Assembly: GCA_965243525.1 (NCBI GenBank)
Contig: OZ251568.1
Location: forward strand, 248,001-312,000
Direction: 5' to 3'
DNA length: 64,000 nucleotides
Source of the DNA: WTKD01 sp965243525
GTDB taxonomy: Bacteria > Spirochaetota > Spirochaetia > WTKD01
Below the pieces are notes generated by a model. The model did not search any database. It had not been told where the DNA came from and was given only the letters and a program-made list of their open reading frames with translations. Position numbers and translations under genes: made by a program. Below, one piece after another: positions 25,468 through 34,719 of the stretch; position 1 is the stretch's first letter; every line of letters starts with the position of its first letter.

Positions 25468-26364
25468 TCATCCTTGACTCCGATACGATCGCATGAATTT
25501 CAAATAGAACACTGAAAACACCACCGTAAAGAAAAACAAAATATACGAAACTGCAGATCCTGTTCCCAACTGATACCACCGAAACGCTCGGTTGTACATA
25601 TAGACGACCGCAGTGGTGAGTGATTGTTCAGCACCGCCGGTCCCTTGGCTGAGTACCCAGGGAAAATCAAAGATATTCAACCCCCCTATGAAGGAAGTCA
25701 CCGTAACATAGACCATCACCGGCGCAAGCAATGGGAGGGTAATATGGCGAAACATACGCCATGATCCACAACCATCGACCACCGCTGCTTCAAAAAAACT
25801 CTGCGGAATGGTCTGTATCCCTGCCATAAACAAGATCATTGTGTATCCAAACCACATCCAAGTCTGCACAACCGACACAATCGTGCGACTCGCAACCGGG
25901 TTATTGAGCCAATACACATAGTTCTCGATTGCCTCGGGGGTGGTGCCAAAAATCAACTGGTTCAGAGATCCCCGTTGCCAATCAAGCACTGCATAGGCAA
26001 GAATCGCAATGGATGCCACGGTCACAAGATTCGGGAAAAAATAAACCGCTCGAAACACCCCTATCCCTTTTATGCCTATTCGCTTGTCCGTAAGAATCAC
26101 CGCAAGAAACAAGGCAATCCCAAGTTGTGCAATGATGTTGGGAATCCAAATAATAAACGTATTTGCTACTGATTTCCAAAATATTGGACGAGCGAGCTCA
26201 TCTAGATAGTTTTGTATTCCCACGAAGGCTGTGGTCGGAAGGGTGAAATCTTCGTTCGTGAGACTAGTGATAAACGTGTTGATGACCGGATAGATCCAGA
26301 ACATCAGAAAGGCAATAAAGAATGGCAAGATAAACAAATATCCCCATCGTTCAAAAGATTTCAC
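25468..26364 (-). CDS. ABC transporter permease, MalF type
   Basis: The 298-residue permease has six helices and EAA loop FEAAVVDGCGSWRMFRHITLPLL. The start codon is GTG at 26364, preceded by AAGGGG at a six-base distance. It lies between the binding protein and the second permease of the GH43 operon and presumably imports a xylan- or arabinan-derived oligosaccharide. Confidence 0.87.
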   Translation of the reverse strand: MKSFERWGYLFILPFFIAFLMFWIYPVINTFITSLTNEDFTLPTTAFVGIQNYLDELARPIFWKSVANTFIIWIPNIIAQLGIALFLAVILTDKRIGIKGIGVFRAVYFFPNLVTVASIAILAYAVLDWQRGSLNQLIFGTTPEAIENYVYWLNNPVASRTIVSVVQTWMWFGYTMILFMAGIQTIPQSFFEAAVVDGCGSWRMFRHITLPLLAPVMVYVTVTSFIGGLNIFDFPWVLSQGTGGAEQSLTTAVVYMYNRAFRWYQLGTGSAVSYILFFFTVVFSVFYLKFMRSYRSQG

Positions 26365-26430
26365 GGTATACCCCTTTTCTTATAAAAGAATAGGGTGCGA
26401 ATGATTCACACCCTATTGATGATTTAACCC

Positions 26431-27714
26431 TTATCGAGTGGTAAGACGAGGAAAAGCCTCTAATACACGATCGGTAAGTGTTTGTAATGCTGCGTCATAG
26501 CCAAGTTCCCCTTCCAGGTATTCATTCATAACCGGTGCGAGAATTTGGTTGACTTGATAATCGTATCCCTGAATTGCAGAGCCGTCGATGTCTTCAGCCT
26601 GACTAGCAAAATACTCAAAATGATTCTGGCCGGCAAGTGTTGGGCTTGAAAATCCCGGAGTTGCCTCTGCCATTACCTTTCTGTTTGCAAGAAAGTCTTC
26701 CGATTTACGCGTATAATACGCCATGTATTCTTCATCTTGGGTGAGCATATTTATGAATGCCCAGGCTGCTGCCTTATTAGGTGAATCCTTGTAGATTCCG
26801 AGCCATGTTCCTCCCCAGAAGAATGGACCAGGTCCAGTAGTGACTGCCCAGTCTCCAGAAGAATTTGTCTGACCGCTGAGCACAAACTGCAATCCCCAAG
26901 TTGGCCATCCATAGACGAATACATTTGCATCTCCAGGCACGGTGTTCATTTCTTCAAAGAACGGTCCTGACCAATCGGCGAGTTTTGCGTCAAATTCAGA
27001 GTCACGAATTGTCTTTGCAATGCGAAAATAATCCTTTATCTGGTCGTCGATAAAAAACTCATCGTTTCTGTTTACCCATGGGTTTTCGCGGTTTGAATAG
27101 AAAATTCTGAATACCGTTTCTCCGATACCAGAAAACATGGTGTATCCACTGTCTTGCAATCGCTGTGCAGTATCAAGAACCGTATCCCAATCTGCAAACA
27201 ACTTGCCAATTTCAGCAGGATCATCGGTGCCAAAGACATCTTTTGCAATGCTTCTGCGATAGAACCACCCACCAGGTGTGGTCTGCCAGGTCAAAGCAAC
27301 AACTTCACCTGCCTCATTGGTTCCCATTGCTGCTGCATAATCGTACATGCCGGTTACATCAGCGTTATAAGGAGCCTGAGAAAGGGTTTCCCAATACCCT
27401 GCTTCTACGAATTGTCGAACATAGGCTGCTTCGCCAACAAAGATGTCAGGAACTTCTTGGTCGGTTGCCAACAATGGACGAATCTTTGCTTCGTAGTTTT
27501 CAATAGGGATGATCTGAAGATCCACTTCTATGCCAGTACGACTGGTGAAATCTTCTACAATGCCCTGCTCGTTGAACTCTCCCGTGAAGGTAAGAATAGA
27601 TATCTTACTTCCCCTCAGAGATTCCATATCCATAGTTGCTTCGTCCTCGCCTCCTGCAAAAATCAGCATACTGCTGCAGATAAGACAAGTGAGAAAAAAT
27701 AATACTTTGTTCAT
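26431..27714 (-). CDS. Sugar-binding protein of the GH43 operon
   Basis: The frame opens at 27738, but ATG 27714 (MNKVLFF) has AAGGAGG five bases before it; this gives 427 residues. A signal peptide ends LIFAGGEDEA, typical of spirochaete binding proteins. The body is SBP_bac_1: SKISILTFTGEFNEQGIVEDF, VPDIFVGEAAYVRQF, NVFVYGWPTWGLQF and AAAWAFINMLTQDEEY. It should deliver a (pentose-containing) oligosaccharide to the two permeases that follow. Confidence 0.86.
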   Translation of the reverse strand: MNKVLFFLTCLICSSMLIFAGGEDEATMDMESLRGSKISILTFTGEFNEQGIVEDFTSRTGIEVDLQIIPIENYEAKIRPLLATDQEVPDIFVGEAAYVRQFVEAGYWETLSQAPYNADVTGMYDYAAAMGTNEAGEVVALTWQTTPGGWFYRRSIAKDVFGTDDPAEIGKLFADWDTVLDTAQRLQDSGYTMFSGIGETVFRIFYSNRENPWVNRNDEFFIDDQIKDYFRIAKTIRDSEFDAKLADWSGPFFEEMNTVPGDANVFVYGWPTWGLQFVLSGQTNSSGDWAVTTGPGPFFWGGTWLGIYKDSPNKAAAWAFINMLTQDEEYMAYYTRKSEDFLANRKVMAEATPGFSSPTLAGQNHFEYFASQAEDIDGSAIQGYDYQVNQILAPVMNEYLEGELGYDAALQTLTDRVLEAFPRLTTR

Positions 27715-27762
27715 ATAGTCCTCCTTATGCGTGAACATATCATTATGTATAGTATTTAGATC

Positions 27763-27791
27763 ACTCTAGTATTGGTCGCATATTCTGTCAA
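27763..27791 (-). promoter_or_regulatory. Promoter of the GH43 transporter operon
   Basis: TTGACA (27791-27786), 17 bases, TAGAGT (27768-27763), followed by a leader of about 45 bases with AAGGAGG before ATG 27714. The rest of the gap up to 28024 holds no gene or structure that I can support. Confidence 0.6.
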
Positions 27792-28024
27792 CCCGATCTT
27801 GCTCTGTGTTGATTTCTCTAAAAGAATAGGTGAAACGTCGTATGATGACACGCATACATCGCGCTTGTTTCTTCTTCGATCAAGCCTAGCTAACAGGGTT
27901 TTTAATTCCCCAGCTTTAATAGATCCTTTAAAAATTCTTAGACCCTTGCTATGGCGGTTGTATCGAGAGCTGCTACGTGGATCAATGCTGTTCTATCGAA
28001 TGAACTTCGAATGAACTGTGGCCT

Positions 28025-29188
28025 TTAGAAATATCCTTGTGCAGTCAGTATATCAATAACCTGGGAGAAAAATTTTCCTGACAACGTATTAGATTGATTC
28101 AAAGTAAATGCGATGACCATGTTGTTCTCTGGGAAGACTGCAAGGAGTACCCCTCCCCAGGGACCGAGTTGAAACAGATACCGCGTGCCATTTGCAGTTT
28201 CTGCCCAAAAAACACCAAATCCTTTCTCAAATGATGGGGAAGACATAAACAGCTTCTGTGTTTCACTGTCTTTAAAAACTCTCTCTTGAAGAATGGCATT
28301 TCCCAGGATGATCAAATCATTGGTTGTCGTCACGAATCCTCCGTCTGCAAATTCAAAACTTGGATGCAATTTTGCAAGGTCTCTCTTGCTAAGATAGTGG
28401 TGTGTGGTCCGAAAATCGATGGGTAGTTCTTGATTGCTCTCATACGTATCCTTCATTCCAAGTGGTTCAAAAACTTCGCGCCGCACGACTGAATGATAAG
28501 GCTCCCCAGTAACACTCTCAATTGCCAATCCAAGAAGAAAATATCCTATTGAGCTATACGCCCACCGTTCATCAGGTTCTCCAACGGGACACAGTTTTCT
28601 TGCAAAGTCGATGAGTTCTTCTGGAGTTCGCACCCGCTGTGGTTGCAAAAGCACCCAAAATCGAAAACGCAACGAGTTATCAGTGTTGGGCAATCCACTT
28701 CGATGGGTGATAAGTTGGCGAAAGGTCAGCTCAGATGAGTAATCTTTTCCCTCGACAACCAAGAGTTCAGACAAAATATCTTCGCTCACATAGGGAGCAA
28801 TGGGTTCATCCAATGACAGCAGTCCCTGTTCGTGCAGAGCTAAAACGCTTATCGTCGTAAAAATTTTCCCGGTGCTTGCTGTGTGAAACGGAATCTCAGG
28901 ATCAATCGGTTCATCGCTCTTCAACGAAATGTTACCACGTGCACCGTGAAAAATAGTTTCTTGATCCTTGCTTACTTGGAGGACTATTCCCGGAATATTG
29001 TTTAATGCCGACCACTCATGCATCAACTGCTGAAGGGTTTCTGCCTTGTCAAAATGTCCAGATTCATAAAAAAAATCTCGATAGATAAAGAACAGTGCAA
29101 GAACAACTACTAGAATCAGGCCAACCCAGATCAGCCGTCTTGGTCTCCATAAGAAGGCGAGAATATTTCTTGCTTTTTCACGTATCAT
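28025..29188 (-). CDS. Membrane-anchored serine beta-lactamase-fold hydrolase
   Basis: The 387-residue protein has a basic N-terminus, one transmembrane helix at about 19-36 (IWVGLILVVVLALFFIY) and a periplasmic class C beta-lactamase/DD-peptidase domain. The SxxK motif is Ser105-Thr-Gly-Lys108, and the second motif is YSS (in ERWAYSSIGYFLLG) where YxN is usual. The third motif is not a clear KTG. Such proteins include esterases and D-amino peptidases as well as peptidoglycan enzymes, so antibiotic resistance should not be assumed. It stands alone, with a TTGTAT-N18-TATGCT promoter upstream near 29240-29210. Confidence 0.8.
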   Translation of the reverse strand: MIREKARNILAFLWRPRRLIWVGLILVVVLALFFIYRDFFYESGHFDKAETLQQLMHEWSALNNIPGIVLQVSKDQETIFHGARGNISLKSDEPIDPEIPFHTASTGKIFTTISVLALHEQGLLSLDEPIAPYVSEDILSELLVVEGKDYSSELTFRQLITHRSGLPNTDNSLRFRFWVLLQPQRVRTPEELIDFARKLCPVGEPDERWAYSSIGYFLLGLAIESVTGEPYHSVVRREVFEPLGMKDTYESNQELPIDFRTTHHYLSKRDLAKLHPSFEFADGGFVTTTNDLIILGNAILQERVFKDSETQKLFMSSPSFEKGFGVFWAETANGTRYLFQLGPWGGVLLAVFPENNMVIAFTLNQSNTLSGKFFSQVIDILTAQGYF

Positions 29189-29311
29189 ATCAATCTACTA
29201 CTTATTAAAATAGCATACAAGATTAGGCTGTTCACATACAAGTCTCTCTATAATTACAGCTTCAGATTTTGCATATCTATAATACGCGCCCTGGCCGGTG
29301 ACTATACCATA

Positions 29312-30721
29312 TTGACGGTGCCTGCACTTCCCTATCTGTTAACAGAACGGGCACTCCAGGATACAATGAACGCTATGCAGAGAAGCATTAGGCGCATTTC
29401 ACCAAGAACGATAGCTATTCATGAAGGCAAGCAAATCTGGTTGGGGATCAGCATTGCAGCTTCTGTGAAACCAGCGATGCTTGTTGGCTGGAGCCTCGCT
29501 GCTGCAGATCACGGACTCGTTGTTGATGGCAGCAAAATACGCAACTGGAAGCCAGAAGGCTGCATTGAATATGAAAACGATCTCTACGTGCGCGGCCCTT
29601 GGATCGAGGGAAGGAGGCTCAGCGAAGTATTTCTGCAAGATAAGAGTCCACCGGTTGCAAAACTAATCACCGCGCTAGGTTGCTTAAAAAACAACAATCA
29701 ACTCCCCTCCTCCGTCCACTGGGATTGCGTAGAATACACCGAACAGGGGCAATTCTTCTTTTTTCCCGATTCTGCAGTTAACCACTGCATCCAATCCCAG
29801 AACAACACCGATCCAGATTCTTGGCAGGGACAAACCGTATACGTCGGAAGCCCAGTCTTTTGTCTTGCGAGCATCCTCTACCGCCACTATACACAGGTCT
29901 ATCCTTTTGCATTTCTCCGTGACATTCCCCAAAGCCATAACTATATTCGGAATGGGTATTGCCTTCCCCCACATCTCAGAGAACCACGTTTACGTGAGGC
30001 AGCATCCACGACCATCTCCAAGGGATTGCAAGAAGAAGCAAGCCTTGAAGATTTTTCCTTGTTTTGTGATGACGCTGCGATATTCCACAGCACCGAGGTC
30101 GATGCATCCGAACAGCCTCCCGCAACAACCCTAGAAGAAATACATCGTCATGAAAAAAAGCTGCGCGCACTGATCGCAAGGAAGGAATTTTTTCGAACAC
30201 GGTGGCGAATACTTGCAATTCTGGGGGTTATTGGAGCACTTGTATTTGCTATTGGGCAAACCGTTGTACGTAATCTTCTCAAACCACCGCTAACTCAGGG
30301 GCTCTCTGCGGAGGCCATGATACAAGGATATTATGCAAGCATTAACACACTTGACCATGAATACCTTCGAGATGCGCTTGCAAAGGAACTCCCCGATACT
30401 CTCGTCTCTGAGCTCATCCAGTTGTCGGTAACAACGAAGATACGAAGTGTTTATGAATCGCAATTTCAGTTTCTCAGCGCACAAGAATGGATCGATGCAG
30501 GAAAACCTGCCGTAGATGCGCTAACCCTTGTCTATGGCGTTACAGATGTACAGATTCAAAAACTGAGCGCTAATCGTTTTCAAGTAGACTATGAATATTG
30601 GAGATCAACAGAAACCGGACTACCCGAAAACCTCAGAATCTCAGAACTGCTGGTGCTCGAACAAAGGGCCCAAGATCAGTGGATTATCATCGAACAAGAA
30701 CGCAGCATGGATGCACAATAG
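29312..30721 (+). CDS. Membrane protein with possible degenerate kinase-like region
   Basis: A 469-residue protein that I do not recognise firmly. The longest frame begins with TTG at 29312; ATG 29366 (MNAMQRS) with AGGAT before it is a good alternative. Residues 180-240 (SPVFCLASILYRHYTQVYPFAF, PPHLREPRLREAASTTISKGLQ) resemble the C-lobe style of Ser/Thr kinases seen in spirochaete hypothetical proteins, but no HRD, DFG or Walker motif is present. A charged linker (275-298) leads to one transmembrane helix at 299-316 and a C-terminal domain of about 150 residues outside the membrane. Perhaps a pseudokinase-type sensor. Confidence 0.6.
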   Translation: MTVPALPYLLTERALQDTMNAMQRSIRRISPRTIAIHEGKQIWLGISIAASVKPAMLVGWSLAAADHGLVVDGSKIRNWKPEGCIEYENDLYVRGPWIEGRRLSEVFLQDKSPPVAKLITALGCLKNNNQLPSSVHWDCVEYTEQGQFFFFPDSAVNHCIQSQNNTDPDSWQGQTVYVGSPVFCLASILYRHYTQVYPFAFLRDIPQSHNYIRNGYCLPPHLREPRLREAASTTISKGLQEEASLEDFSLFCDDAAIFHSTEVDASEQPPATTLEEIHRHEKKLRALIARKEFFRTRWRILAILGVIGALVFAIGQTVVRNLLKPPLTQGLSAEAMIQGYYASINTLDHEYLRDALAKELPDTLVSELIQLSVTTKIRSVYESQFQFLSAQEWIDAGKPAVDALTLVYGVTDVQIQKLSANRFQVDYEYWRSTETGLPENLRISELLVLEQRAQDQWIIIEQERSMDAQ

Positions 30722-30932
30722 GCAGCATCGCCTAAAAATCAAAGATATCTCAAAAATTCAGTAAATACCCTGGCTCAGAATTTGCAGTGGCCCGTCTATA
30801 CAAAATGCATAAATTTAGCTAAATATTTCTCAAAAACCTTGGTTTTATTGGAGGAATGACATATATTCTTTAGCGTTCCTATGTTGAACAATAAAATTGT
30901 TGCAATAAACAAGACATAAAAAGGAAATATTT

Positions 30933-32423
30933 ATGAAATTACGTTCTTTTTTTCAAACACATTGCTCCGAGAGGGCAAAATCGCGTAACGGGAAAGTTTT
31001 CTCCACGCTACTATTTTTTGTATGTTCAGGATTTCTTATCCTTGCCTGCACCGATACTGGAGCACGAACGCAAATGTTGCAAAACTTCAAACTAAGCGAT
31101 CAACACCAGACGGTAACCGGGGTACGAAGTTCAGAGGATCCCCATGTCATCGTTTTTGCCATGGCCCCTTATCGTGCTAATTTTGAATATACTTTTGAGT
31201 TTGACGCGATGAATCCAGGTTCTACTACAACTGTAAACGGAACTCCATTTGCTTCTGGTGGCACCATCGATTTTCAACAATCAAACACCATGGCTGTCGC
31301 CGTTATGGAAGACGGCATTGAACAACAATATACCCTGGAACATATGATCGATCCTGCCTATGTTCCCATAGAAACTCAACAAGATTTCGACAAGATACGC
31401 GATAATCCTCGAGGATGGTTCTACCTTAAAAACGAAATCGACTTGGGAGTACAGAATTTTCTTCCCCTCACTGCTGGAAGCGAGGAATTTTCTGGAAAAT
31501 TTCTTGGTCGTGGATTACGGATTTATCACCTGAACATAGCCCAAGATCCAACGCAAGCACTTGTGGGCTTCTTTCGCACCATTGGATCTGATGGCCTTGT
31601 GAGAGACCTTATCTTTGAAAACGTAGGACAGATAAAAGGAAGCGAACACGTGGGCGTGCTTGCCGGATTGAATAAGGGAAGCATCATCAATGTGCACGTA
31701 GCTGCTCAAGAGGGCGTTGATGCAAAAGTAGAAGGAAGCACCGATGCAGCATATATCGGAGGACTCGCTGGAAAAAATAGTGGCGATATCACGAGGAGTA
31801 GTGCCGCCATTCCTGTTAGCGGTCTTCAGGCCATTGGTGGATTGATTGGAATCAATTCCGGAGAGATTTCCTCTAGCCACGCTGCTGGAAGTGTTTCGGG
31901 AAAAGAAAACGTCGGTGGATTAGCGGGTGTTAATGCGGGAATAATTTCTGATGTCTATGCCACTGGAGAAATTTTGGGTTCTGACCTCGCTGTATCAAAC
32001 TTGGGTGGTTTGGTGGGGTTGAATGAACACCGTGTTACCAGAGCCTATGCAATAGGAAAAATAGAACCAAGACACGTATCTATTGGTGGATTGATTGGGC
32101 GATTGAATTCCGGTGCCACGGTCACTCGCAGTTATTTTGATTCCCGAACTACACGTGATAACGCTATTGGATATGATGAAGATGCTGCTTCAGTAATGAC
32201 TGATACAATGATGTATTATATCGACAGAACGGATAATCTTGTTAAAAACGCTCCCTTAGGAATTCGTAGCACCACAGACCCGACTTTAAGCGTCCCAAAT
32301 CCAGATGCAGTAGCGATCACCGAAGCTGATTTTCGATGGGATTTTGTCGGTAATACAGCAGATGGTTCCAAGGATGTCTGGCGCATGACTCGTGGAACAT
32401 GGCCGGTGTTTGCCTGGCAATAG
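30933..32423 (+). CDS. GLUG-repeat lipoprotein 1
   Basis: The 496-residue lipoprotein has lipobox LILAC at Cys39. An N-terminal beta-sandwich-like segment (about 55-145: HVIVFAMAP...TTTVNGTPFASGG) looks like a cadherin-like fold. The block ETQQDFDKIRDNPRGWFYLKNEIDL opens the GLUG region seen in all such proteins of the window, followed by about six units of the GGLxGxNxGxIxxSxAxG type, forming a beta-solenoid. The end (FRWDF...DVWRMTRGTWPVFAWQ) is a shared C-terminal cap. Function is probably surface adhesion or matrix binding, inferred only. Confidence 0.8.
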   Translation: MKLRSFFQTHCSERAKSRNGKVFSTLLFFVCSGFLILACTDTGARTQMLQNFKLSDQHQTVTGVRSSEDPHVIVFAMAPYRANFEYTFEFDAMNPGSTTTVNGTPFASGGTIDFQQSNTMAVAVMEDGIEQQYTLEHMIDPAYVPIETQQDFDKIRDNPRGWFYLKNEIDLGVQNFLPLTAGSEEFSGKFLGRGLRIYHLNIAQDPTQALVGFFRTIGSDGLVRDLIFENVGQIKGSEHVGVLAGLNKGSIINVHVAAQEGVDAKVEGSTDAAYIGGLAGKNSGDITRSSAAIPVSGLQAIGGLIGINSGEISSSHAAGSVSGKENVGGLAGVNAGIISDVYATGEILGSDLAVSNLGGLVGLNEHRVTRAYAIGKIEPRHVSIGGLIGRLNSGATVTRSYFDSRTTRDNAIGYDEDAASVMTDTMMYYIDRTDNLVKNAPLGIRSTTDPTLSVPNPDAVAITEADFRWDFVGNTADGSKDVWRMTRGTWPVFAWQ

Positions 32424-32455
32424 GATGACTTGAAATTAGATCCTTGCACAGAATG

Positions 32456-32480
32456 ATCCCCCGCTTAGGGGGATTTTTTT
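32456..32480 (+). terminator. Rho-independent terminator of GLUG lipoprotein 1
   Basis: ATCCCCC (32456-32462), loop GCTTA, GGGGGAT (32468-32474) and a run of seven T. A strong intrinsic terminator for the plus strand. Confidence 0.92.
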
Positions 32481-32536
32481 GTGTTCAGAAAATCGCTCAC
32501 CCTTGGTCAGTACTTATTTTTGGGTTTTGTGGAAAT

Positions 32537-32977
32537 TCACAATTGCTGTTCTACGCTTGCGTGAATCATGCTCATAATCGTACCAATTGAATTTGTTCGT
32601 GTCGGCGTAAGGGTGCTGTGCACATCTATTTTTTTCAAAAAGATGGCCATCAAACTATCTGCATGCTGCAAAAAATCATGAGCGGGCAATCCATTAAATG
32701 TCTCGCAGATAATGTGCAGAATGCCTTTTATGATCTGTGAATTGGAATAGGTGCGGATGTAAACCCGTTGTTCACGAAGGTCAACCCGGATATGCACTTC
32801 TGATGCACAGCCTTTGACACGGTTGTCCTCATTCATTTCGTCCATCGAAAGGCTGTCTGGGGTCTTTCCATAGGAGAGGATTTCTCGATACATTTCCATG
32901 ACATCGAAGGATTGCAATCCTGCAAGATCGTCTGAAATATCGGTAATAAAACGTTCAGCTGCTTCCTTCGTGTTCAA
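32537..32977 (-). CDS. sufE: SufE-family sulfur acceptor protein
   Basis: The 146-residue protein has the SufE pattern: FDVMEMYREILSYGK, then NRVKGCASEVHIRVD with the sulfur-accepting Cys57, IIKGILHIICETFNG, and the closing RTNSIGTIMSMI. SufE takes persulfide from a cysteine desulfurase for Fe-S cluster assembly. It overlaps cysS by four bases and is translated after it. No sufS, sufB or other suf gene is next to it, so the link with cysteinyl-tRNA synthesis is the notable context. Confidence 0.82.
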   Translation of the reverse strand: MNTKEAAERFITDISDDLAGLQSFDVMEMYREILSYGKTPDSLSMDEMNEDNRVKGCASEVHIRVDLREQRVYIRTYSNSQIIKGILHIICETFNGLPAHDFLQHADSLMAIFLKKIDVHSTLTPTRTNSIGTIMSMIHASVEQQL

Positions 32978-34467
32978 TGTGAGATTCTTCTTAAGGCGAG
33001 GCTCGTTCCATCGGGTTTATCTTCCACCGCATAGCCAAGTTCTTGGATCACATCACGGAGATGATCAGAAAGAACATAGTCCTTTTTAGATCGTGCAGCA
33101 CCGCGAAGCTCCAGCAATCGCTCGATGGCATCTTCAATTTTTTCTATGCAGTCAAAATTGCTTTTTTCTTGCAGGCCCAAAACTTCCTGCACCAAATAAG
33201 CAAAAACATCAGCGGCATACCGCGTCTGTGGTGAGGGTTTTGCCGTTGTTAGTTGTTCCCCACTGGCATAGAGCTCAGCGAGCAATTTCGGAGTGTTGAG
33301 ATCGTCAAGAAGAGCAGCGATCCCCTTCTGCAGCGGGATTCCAAGTTCATTCTTGTCTAGTTCAAACGGCTCAGGCTTGATGTCATGATATCGCGTCTGC
33401 ATAACCTCGAGATAGCGAAGCAATTTCACCAATCCTTCGCGAGCCCCTGTGAGTGCATCTGCTGATATCTCAACAACACTGCGATAATGCGTTCTCAAAA
33501 AGAAAAACCGAAGCAGCAAGGGGCTGTACGCCTGTCCAAACAAGGTGTTCTCTCCCGAAAAAAAGTCATCAACGGTGACAAAATTTCCCTTGCTCTTGCT
33601 CATCTTCTGCGTTTCAACAGTCAACAAATTGTGATGCACCCAGTATCGGACTGGAGGTCCATTCCCTGCAGCAATGGATTGTGCTATCTCAGCCTCGTGA
33701 TGCGGAAACTGCAAATCAATCCCGCCACCGTGGATATCGAATTGCGTCCCTAGGAATTTCTGCCCCATCGCGCTACATTCAATATGCCAGCCTGGAAACC
33801 CCGAACCCCATGGCGACTGCCACTGCATCATATGATCGCCATCCGCCTTTTTCCACAGGGCAAAATCAAGTGGAGAACGCTTTTCTTGCTGCTTGGTGAG
33901 CTCAGCGCGCACTCCTTCGAGCATCCCTTCGATTTTCATTCCTGATAACACACCGTAGTTATGCTTTTTTGCATAGGCATGCACGTCGAAATAGACCGAA
34001 CCATTGGTCACATAGGCAAACCCATTGTGTATGATAGATTCGATATAGCTGATTTGTTCAGGAATCGTTCCACTTGCCATTGGTTCGATAGCTGGTGGAA
34101 TACAACCCAATTGGTCAATCATCTTGTGGTATTCACGCGTATAGACCTGGGCAATCTCTATGGGGAGGCGTTGTTCGATTTTCGCCTGTTTGATGATCTT
34201 GTCTTCGCCATCCTCGTTGCGTTCATCTTCAAGATGGCCAACATCGGTGATATTGCGCACATACCGAATGCGATACCCTTGTGCCTTGAGGACTCGATAC
34301 AACAAATCAAACACCAAGGCAGAACGAGCATGTCCAAGATGTGGGCTGCCGTATACAGTCGGTCCGCAGACATAGAGTCCAACATAGTCAGGATGCAAGG
34401 GCTCGAAAACTTCCTTTTTTCGGTGCAAAAAATTGTACAATGTAAATAATCGATCTAACTGTATCAT
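32974..34467 (-). CDS. cysS: Cysteinyl-tRNA synthetase
   Basis: The 497-residue class I synthetase. The HIGH motif is HLGH at 43-46 after YVCGPTVYG, and KMSKS is at 288-292. Zinc ligands are visible as Cys34, Cys231 (WHIECSAM) and the FPHHEAE region near 255-260. The C-terminal DALR/helical domain is present, and length is normal for the family. It charges tRNA-Cys in the cytoplasm. It is cotranscribed with sufE, and a tRNA-Met gene lies directly upstream on the same strand. Confidence 0.95.
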   Translation of the reverse strand: MIQLDRLFTLYNFLHRKKEVFEPLHPDYVGLYVCGPTVYGSPHLGHARSALVFDLLYRVLKAQGYRIRYVRNITDVGHLEDERNEDGEDKIIKQAKIEQRLPIEIAQVYTREYHKMIDQLGCIPPAIEPMASGTIPEQISYIESIIHNGFAYVTNGSVYFDVHAYAKKHNYGVLSGMKIEGMLEGVRAELTKQQEKRSPLDFALWKKADGDHMMQWQSPWGSGFPGWHIECSAMGQKFLGTQFDIHGGGIDLQFPHHEAEIAQSIAAGNGPPVRYWVHHNLLTVETQKMSKSKGNFVTVDDFFSGENTLFGQAYSPLLLRFFFLRTHYRSVVEISADALTGAREGLVKLLRYLEVMQTRYHDIKPEPFELDKNELGIPLQKGIAALLDDLNTPKLLAELYASGEQLTTAKPSPQTRYAADVFAYLVQEVLGLQEKSNFDCIEKIEDAIERLLELRGAARSKKDYVLSDHLRDVIQELGYAVEDKPDGTSLALRRISH

Positions 34468-34480
34468 GATATCGTAAGAG

Positions 34481-34553
34481 TAGTGGCGAAGGGACTTGAA
34501 CCCCCGACAGAGCGGATATGAGCCGCTTGCTCTACCGACTGAGCTACGCCACC
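34481..34553 (-). tRNA. tRNA-Met (CAT), elongator type
   Basis: The minus strand folds as a cloverleaf: acceptor GGTGGCG/CGCCACT (first pair G-U), D-arm with AGCTCAGTCGGTAGAGC, anticodon stem AGCGG/CCGCT around loop CTCATAT, and T-arm GGGGGTTCAAGTCCC. It lacks the GGG/CCC anticodon stem of initiator tRNA. CCA is not encoded. An Ile-CAU tRNA read after lysidine modification cannot be excluded. Confidence 0.9.
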
Positions 34554-34719
34554 ATACTCCATTATCCTAACAGGAGGCTTGCTCTGTCAATAGAATCTTG
34601 AACGACTCTTTGAATAGCACAGAATTTCTGGCGGTTTTGCCTTATCTTATTTACGAAAATATGCATCACAAAACGAACAAACTACGTTGCTGTGCTGCTC
34701 TGTTGCAACCCCATTGCGA

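Noticed and set aside
28025..29188. Antibiotic resistance beta-lactamase
   Set aside because: The SxxK Ser and Lys are present, but the second motif is YSS, there is no clear KTG, and the protein is membrane-anchored; many proteins of this fold are esterases or peptidases.
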